Origin: Saccoglossus kowalevskii
Taxonomy: Eukaryota > Hemichordata > Enteropneusta > Harrimaniidae
Reading direction: 5' to 3'
DNA length: 36,544 nucleotides
NCBI RefSeq assembly: GCF_000003605.2
Contig: NW_003122917.1
Coordinates: forward strand, 83,734 to 120,277
The first letter of the stretch is position 1. Every line of letters starts with the position of its first letter. Under the pieces are notes generated by a model. It worked only from the letters and a program-made list of their open reading frames with translations. It had not been told where the DNA came from and ran no database searches. Positions 31,547 through 36,544 of the stretch are shown in pieces. The translations under genes were made by a program, and so were the position numbers.

Positions 31547-31654
31547 GAGATACAATATTGTGACGACAACTCTCTAATAATTTAACAGATACTAGTTCCC
31601 TGATTGATACTGATTTATTTCTGTTGAATGGTGAATTTCAAACTATACTCCCCG
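31547..31654 (+). CDS. Gene C exon 6: repeat segment with frame slip
   Basis: Acceptor tctttacag (phase 0), donor CCCCG|gtaagt (phase 1). The first part reads E-I-Q-Y-C-D-D-N-S. The second part, in another frame, reads NLTDTSSLIDTDLFLLNGEF and fits the phase-1 donor. The switch lies near tctctaataat (about 31570-31580). The length of 108 nt would have to be 106 or 109. Alternatively only 31588-31654 is an exon (acceptor tttaacag, phase 1) and the first part is intronic. Confidence 0.5.
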
Positions 31655-31970
31655 GTAAGTAAGACTGTTGCTACAAACTTTCGATATAGTCTGGGAATAT
31701 GTGCAGTAATCACGTCAACTAGTGCCTGAAGAGTATGTATTTATACTAATATATTACCTCACACGACTCGCCTCTGTCTCAGTTACCCGAAATATTCTTA
31801 TTTTCTTTGGAAATCTGAAACGGAGAAGGAGTAGTAACTACACACAACGCAACAGTATATACGTAATTGCTTTCTTTAAAATCAATGTCATGTATTTATG
31901 GCCATATCCGAATATATAATCGCCATTATAGGTAACTGGCAAGTTAGTTTGTATTATGTTTAACTTATAG

Positions 31971-32629
31971 ATTATCTATATCCAAACTCCGAGATTGTCT
32001 GTATCACAAATGCAACGATTTTAACAAGAGAACAGTTTTCCTACACAATGCATGACAGCATATCGATTGTCACTGTTAGTCCAACAATACAATTCGTAAA
32101 CGAACGATCGGACATTATTAAGGGAAATTTAACTGACAGTGTCATAATAAAGATAGATTTTCCGAAAGGAAGATTTAATATCGCCATCACCGTCATTTTG
32201 TCGAATGATGGACCGGGAGAGATTACCGTCGAGAGTACTGCACTGTTAACAGCTGGGCAGAATATGCATTATGTCACGACAAATGACAGTGTATATACAT
32301 TGTCTGCGAATGCATGGAACGACATAATTACAATTTCGACAAGACACGTGGAAGGTTCTAGCACAACACACATTTGGACTGTAGTTAACGCTACTTATCC
32401 ATTGTATATTACCAATGGCAATGTCGACGATGTAGAGAATTCGCTGACTATTGCGTTACATGTATTGCTTTGTGGTAACGACGTCTGGAAGTGATGTACC
32501 TGTCGTGGCTGTGGCCGTGCTTGATGTTGGTGGACCTTATGTGTGGCAGGCATTCACAGAGTTGTTAATCGATGATACAGACACAATTGATTTTGCAGTA
32601 AATGCTCCGCAGTTTCACTATTACGATGA
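31971..32629 (+). CDS. Gene C exon 7: large beta-repeat exon with frame slip
   Basis: Acceptor aacttatag (phase 1), donor GATGA|gtagga (phase 2), 659 nt. It begins Y-L-Y-P-N-S-E-I-V-C-I-T-N-A-T and goes on with strands DSVIIKIDFPKGRFNIAITV and T-A-G-Q-N-M. NSLTIALHV is followed by a slip near 32466-32480. The next frame gives VVTTSGSDVPVVAVAVLDVG, P-Y-V-W-Q-A-F-T-E and the donor. The exon is one base longer than its phases allow. The unshifted ORF stops at 32492. Confidence 0.7.
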
Positions 32630-32791
32630 GTAGGATTTTTTTTTACATATTTTAATAAAATATATTTAGTTATGCCTACCTTTATTGCTTGTGGTAATTA
32701 AATATTTCAACTTTAATGTATGAACTGAATGATGTCTTTTTACAATTTCCGTAAACTAAGATTAATCTTTCTCAATGGTTTATTATTACAG

Positions 32792-32972
32792 TATTTCTAA
32801 AGCGAATGTTACTTTGGATATTTGGTTTGATAATAGTGTTAGTAAACAAATATTTGAAGTCAATATCACATTAATAGTCACGCCTTTCGTCCATTTCCTG
32901 GATTTTGAATCATGGGTAGGACTCCCTGACAGACCAATAGAAGTACAAGATAAGTCAAGGTGGAAATTACTG
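32792..32972 (+). CDS. Gene C exon 8: beta-repeat first half
   Basis: Acceptor ttattattacag (phase 2), donor CTG|gtgaga (phase 0), 181 nt. NVTLDIWFDNSVSKQIFEVN, I-T-L-I-V-T-P-F-V-H-F-L-D-F-E-S alternates as beta strands. It has no cysteine motif. Confidence 0.65.
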
Positions 32973-33468
32973 GTGAGATTATTGATGTTTTAACCCATTG
33001 ACCCGGCTGTTCTATAACAAGCGAGACATGTGATACTCTTAGTTAGATATCATGTAGTCAAATTATAAAATACCAGACTATTTCCGATCTTTGTTACGTG
33101 ACGCGTTATCCACAAAAATATGTTTTCTCCTCTTGCGATGAGAGGAATCCAGATTAACTATTTCGGTTTTTGTTTAGGTCAATACAATGTAGCACTGCTG
33201 GAGATACACTGGTGTCTATGATACGACACACATGTGATATTTTGTATGCTGTCAACTAATACAGCTAACGAGACGATGTAAGGGGATACTCTGCTGCTGT
33301 TGACTTCATAAAAATAGTTCTTGCTCGACAAATGTTTTGGAGGACTAGAGACATTCCATCAAACACAAAAGAAAGTCGTATGTTATTAAAAAAATGTTGC
33401 AAATGTTCGAACTAGATGATCAATACATACAACAACAATTAACTGCAGCTCTCATTCCGTCATTACAG

Positions 33469-33667
33469 ATTAACAAACTCACAACACTTTCCAACATTTC
33501 TATAACAATATCAACTGCGATTGACAATGGCGTACTAAATCCAGACGTAGATGGCGTGTATATGATTGGAACTGTGGAACTGCATTACAGACTACTCAAT
33601 AGTACATGCGATATACCAACGATCTCGAATATGAAAGCCATTCAAATGAATTACAACATTTTGTCAG
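33469..33667 (+). CDS. Gene C exon 9: last beta-repeat segment
   Basis: Acceptor ccgtcattacag (phase 0), donor TCAG|gtaatt (phase 1), 199 nt. NISITISTAIDNGVLNPDVD, V-E-L-H-Y-R-L-L-N-S-T-C-D. Its phases equal gene B exon 20, and it is likewise the last repeat exon before the tail. The ATG at 33394 lies before the acceptor. Confidence 0.68.
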
Positions 33668-33979
33668 GTAATTAACGCAGTCGTTGTTGATATTGTCTTA
33701 TTTACAACATTAGGGCTTCAATAAAATACACCATTATCAGTTTTCATGAAACTATATTTCTAGAATGCTGTGGAAGTTTCTAAAGTGGTGAAAATGCTTG
33801 ATATAAACTATGATGTAACATAATAATATATCTTTAATAATCAACTGCTATATAAAAATAAAATAAGTAAATTGTTAGCTTATGTGATATATAGTAGATA
33901 ACTGGCACTTCCATGTGCGAAATAAAGTGAAAATCTTGCCTCACCCATACAAATCTTACATTTTAGTATTTTTTTGTAG

Positions 33980-34009
33980 CTGAGTATGTGGAAGATAATC
34001 TAGAATCAG
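33980..34009 (+). CDS. Gene C exon 10: 30-nt acidic linker exon
   Basis: Acceptor tttttttgtag, donor TCAG|gtaaac, phase 1-1, encoding A-E-Y-V-E-D-N-L-E-S. Gene B has a 30-nt phase 1-1 exon in its linker too. Confidence 0.5.
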
Positions 34010-34165
34010 GTAAACTTTTATTGGATATTGTATTATATAATATGTTTCTATGTATCTAGGTTTAAACATGATGTATTGATTTGTGAAACCTGGCAGGGCA
34101 TGAATGCATTTCCGAGTTGTAAACATAATTATAGTGCTGACTTTTGATTGTGCACGTGTTGTTAG

Positions 34166-34243
34166 ACAACCGACGCTGTGCCGATGACAGTGTTCGAGAC
34201 ATCCTATCATCAGGGACGTGCCGATTGATTAGTGTTAACATTG
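34166..34243 (+). CDS. Gene C exon 11: Cys-containing segment
   Basis: Acceptor gtgttgttag, donor ATTG|gtattt, phase 1-1, 78 nt: N-R-R-C-A-D-D-S-V then S-S-G-T-C-R-L-I-S-V-N-I. No known family is recognised. It forms a five-cysteine segment with the next two exons. Confidence 0.55.
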
Positions 34244-34442
34244 GTATTTTGCTTAAATAATACTTATTTGACTAATGATAAGAGCATAAGTGGAAACACG
34301 AAAATGGTACAGTTGATTACATACGTTATTCTGTTAACTAAAATTAATTGATATATTTCGCTCAACCAATGTGAAATGTGTGTAACACATACATTTGGTT
34401 ATGGAATAATAATATTATATGTATGTTGTGTTTTCGTTCCAG

Positions 34443-34509
34443 TGGGATGCAATGACTCAACGTTATCGATATCAGAAATGAAATACATATGTGTCAGCAG
34501 AAAATCCAG
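34443..34509 (+). CDS. Gene C exon 12: Cys-containing segment
   Basis: Acceptor cgttccag (phase 1), donor CCAG|gtaatg (phase 2), 67 nt: G-C-N-D-S-T-L-S-I-S-E-M-K-Y-I-C-V-S. Supported by splice signals and phase continuity. Confidence 0.58.
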
Positions 34510-34604
34510 GTAATGAAATACACTGCACTGCGGTGACAATTATGTGAGTATATCAAATGTGACTTAACCATTTGCATCAGTTTGACATATTTTGTTTTTT
34601 GCAG

Positions 34605-34651
34605 GCGTTATTGCCTATTGAATAAAGAAGACGATTCTGTGTACTGGTCAG
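34605..34651 (+). CDS. Gene C exon 13: short segment
   Basis: A 47-nt exon, acceptor ttttttgcag (phase 2), donor TCAG|gtaaac (phase 1), reading R-Y-C-L-L-N-K-E-D-D-S-V-Y-W-S. It joins the Asp-box exon in phase. Confidence 0.58.
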
Positions 34652-35285
34652 GTAAACAATTATAAATTAGTTACCAATTGTATCATAGTATTTAGCATGT
34701 AAAAATCGTCGTTCTGACTAATTGGAATCATAACCCAATATAATCTATCAAATAACCAATGTCATTGCTATTAGGTTACAGATTTTGAGAAACAAATATT
34801 TATGGTAAATCAGTATCTTTCGAACATCGGTTTGTATTCTAAAACACGCAGAAAAAGTGTTGGCGACTTAATAAATAAGGAGAACGTAAAAAACATCAAT
34901 TTACTACGTTGTCTTTCAGCAATATATAGATTACGATATAATTTCAAATAAATGTCGACAAAGTTAAAAAACAAACATGATTTCGACTACGATAAGGTTA
35001 GCATTTACGTTGTCACCAGGTGTATATACAATATCCTTGGAGCAAAACCAGATTTGAAATGCGTATCTGCAGGTTTTTACAGATAAATATTCAAGATTAG
35101 TAGTAGTATCCACTCGAATTTGTACACCAGGCCTTCTTATGCAAATCCGACAATACGTCTGTTCATGTTTCCTCACGTACATCTCGGTATATAATTCCGG
35201 AAGATTGTTCGTTACATTTGCAGTACAATATCAAATAATGTGTCATAGTCATTGAGATATCTAATTATATATCATCTCTCTGTAG
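34652..35285 (+). other. Gene C intron (0.6 kb, no feature seen)
   Basis: AT-rich. The 72-codon minus ORF at 34964-35182 has no domain or splice context. Confidence 0.4.
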
Positions 35286-35447
35286 TGATAAGCAGACAAC
35301 CTCTTTATATTACCTCAATATTTGCTGGAGCATTATTAGGCAGTGGATGCGATCGCGAAATAAATGTGATAAGCGAAGACAGAGGGCGCACGTGGCATGC
35401 TGTACCTGATCTAATTTCCTATGTAAACCACACAACTGACAATCAAG
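35286..35447 (+). CDS. Gene C exon 14: Asp-box exon
   Basis: Acceptor ctctctgtag (phase 1), donor CAAG|gtatga (phase 1), 162 nt. Y-I-T-S-I-F-A-G-A-L-L-G-S-G-C-D-R-E, then INVISEDRGRTWHAVPDLIS, where SEDRGRTW is an exact Asp box, matching SRDRGDTW of gene B exon 26. The last part has N-glycosylation motif N-H-T. Confidence 0.75.
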
Positions 35448-35552
35448 GTATGAATATTTGTATGTATTATTGTTATGGTTTTATTCCAGACATAGTTCAT
35501 ATATAAACCGTCACAATCACAATGTATGACAATATTCACATTACTTTTTTAG

Positions 35553-35620
35553 TTACGTACGAGAATACGACGACGAGCACAACGATTGCACAACCTACAG
35601 TAAATTCGCTTGCTTGCAGT
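35553..35620 (+). CDS. Gene C exon 15: Ser/Thr-rich linker
   Basis: Acceptor acttttttag (phase 1), proposed donor GCAGT|gtaagt (phase 0). It encodes T-Y-E-N-T-T-T-S-T-T-I-A-Q-P-T-V-N-S, a mucin-like linker. The donor lies within the left arm of a long inverted repeat (from 35617), so the 3' border may be a product of an insertion. Low to moderate support. Confidence 0.45.
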
Positions 35621-35983
35621 GTAAGTGCCCTCACATTACCAGCCAGATTCGGGCTTGAAATGATTGACATGTCTAATATGTTTCAACCAATCAGAAGACA
35701 GGCTAATTAACATATCAACTGAGACTGTGAAAACCATACACACTTTCTTTGATAAACTTAGATCCCGAAAACTTGCGTTCTCGGAAAAAAAACGATGGTT
35801 ACTCAATTTTTTTGGCGTCAACAACATGGTAACATAGCGCGAGACAAGTAAACACACAGGCACGCGCGATGTACGGTTTATTGTTATGATCCGTGGCTCG
35901 GCTGCTCCATCCACTGTATGACGTATATACAAATTTACAAGCCCGAATCTGGTCGGTAATGTGAGGGCGCTTACACTGATGGC
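35617..35983. mobile_element. Inverted-repeat (MITE-like) element
   Basis: Left arm cagtgtaagtgccctcacat at 35617 continues to gattcgggcttg. It is mirrored by the right arm ending ...gggcgcttacactg (about 35941-35979): about 41 bp with three mismatches. The interior of about 280 bp has no coding frame with a domain. Flanking sequence (cttgcttg left, ggcaag right) is itself partly inverted, and another gcaagcaag copy sits at 36085, so the exact ends and any target duplication are unclear. Confidence 0.6.
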
Positions 35984-36544
35984 AAGTCTGTTGGGATTTC
36001 GCGGTCACATGACTTTCGCGTTCACCCCTTTACGCAATTTATATTCATTTTTCAAGAATTTTTCATCGGAATCGCAACAGACTGCAAGCAAGTCTAGAGT
36101 AACGTCAATAAAAGATGGGAACAATTGCTTACGAAATATTTTAGACGAATGAATTGATTTTAGTTTATCAAAATGTGTTGTTCAGTGTTCATTATTGTAA
36201 TATACGCAATATTCTGTGTTTACGTTTTAGTATCTGTTGTTGAGGTTGTATCATGATCCGATGCCTGGAGAACAGTTGTCTGTCAACCATCACACTTAAA
36301 CAACCAACTTGGTGTCTACGTTACTTTCGAAATTTTTGAGAGCAGCGGATGCGTTTGTGTGACTACAACATACCCAGGACACAGTTCTAAATTTAAGCAC
36401 TCTCCCAGAAGTTGACATGCTGTCACTATGACAACCAGCAATTTCGTATATAAATCATCACAAAGTGTTTTCGAATTGAATCGAATGCTATAAAATTTGT
36501 CACTAATTATAACATTATGTGTTGATATTTTTAGAATGATAGTA
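35984..36544 (+). other. Right end of window, gene C 3' side unresolved
   Basis: No exon can be supported well. A possible phase-0 acceptor tacgttttag at 36230 opens a 22-codon frame to TAA at 36297-36299, which could be a terminal exon of gene C but has no homology to the gene B end. The rest shows nothing recognisable. Confidence 0.25.

Larger units (their letters stand above)
28813..36544 (+). other. Gene C: pentraxin-(beta repeat)-Asp-box secreted protein, 3' end not found
   Basis: Plus-strand exons: 28813-28876, 29079-29681, micro-exon 30112-30117, 30296-30447, 31330-31431, 31547-31654, 31971-32629, 32792-32972, 33469-33667, 33980-34009, 34166-34243, 34443-34509, 34605-34651, 35286-35447 and 35553-35620. 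The order is signal peptide, pentraxin, two to three divergent beta repeats, a 30-nt linker exon like that of gene B, a segment with five cysteines, an Asp-box exon, and an S/T-rich linker. Two exons carry one-frame slips. The tail resembles gene B while the head is unrelated, so domain shuffling joined a different recognition head to a shared stalk. Its function is inferred only: a secreted, possibly Ca-dependent lectin-like molecule. Confidence 0.65.

Overview
This window is eukaryotic and almost certainly from an invertebrate animal. It is AT-rich and built of short exons (30-660 bp) with GT/AG borders and introns mostly of 0.2-1.5 kb. The encoded proteins are extracellular mosaics of EGF, cadherin, F5/8C (discoidin), pentraxin and Asp-box modules. 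I cannot name the species. No rRNA, tRNA, CRISPR or bacterial operon was seen. Exons were assembled by eye from splice signals, reading phase and paralogue comparison. Most are internally consistent, but none is transcript-supported.

Three related genes are present. Gene A (minus strand, about 6836 down to 43, running off the left edge) has a signal peptide, a cysteine-rich/EGF-like module, a cadherin-like domain and then a two-part beta repeat. Gene B (minus strand, 26041 to 8154, apparently complete, 28 exons, about 1,870 codons) has the same 5' architecture with the same intron phases. It continues through about eight copies of the repeat into an F5/8 type C domain, two Asp-box (BNR-like) segments and a stop, with no obvious transmembrane segment. 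A and B are therefore tandem paralogues. Gene C (plus strand, from 28813, not demonstrably ended within the window) starts with a different signal peptide and a clear pentraxin domain. It then carries divergent copies of the repeat, a cysteine-bearing linker and an Asp-box exon like that of gene B.

The shared repeat is the main unfamiliar element. Its first half carries a V-C-x-V-x(3)-G-x-N-x-P-C type motif. Its second half begins F-D-F-G-x-I-x-N-T-G and ends in a W-containing strand. The second half resembles the DUF11/isopeptide-type beta repeats of bacterial surface proteins (recognition by eye only). The proteins look like secreted recognition or adhesion molecules. The head differs (EGF-cadherin or pentraxin) while the stalk and Asp-box tail are shared.

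Layout: 1-6836 gene A, with a 1.2 kb inverted-repeat-bounded insertion at about 2970-4206 in one intron; 6837-8153 intergenic; 8154-26041 gene B, with an N gap at 13228-13504 inside an F5/8C intron; 26042-28812 divergent intergenic region with a 70 bp direct repeat; 28813 to the right end gene C, with an 18-bp minisatellite after the pentraxin exon and a pair of long inverted repeats at about 35617-35983.

Four otherwise well-formed exons (one in A, one in B, two in C) each contain a one-frame slip. They are either assembly errors or real lesions. Resolving them decides whether these are intact genes or decaying ones.
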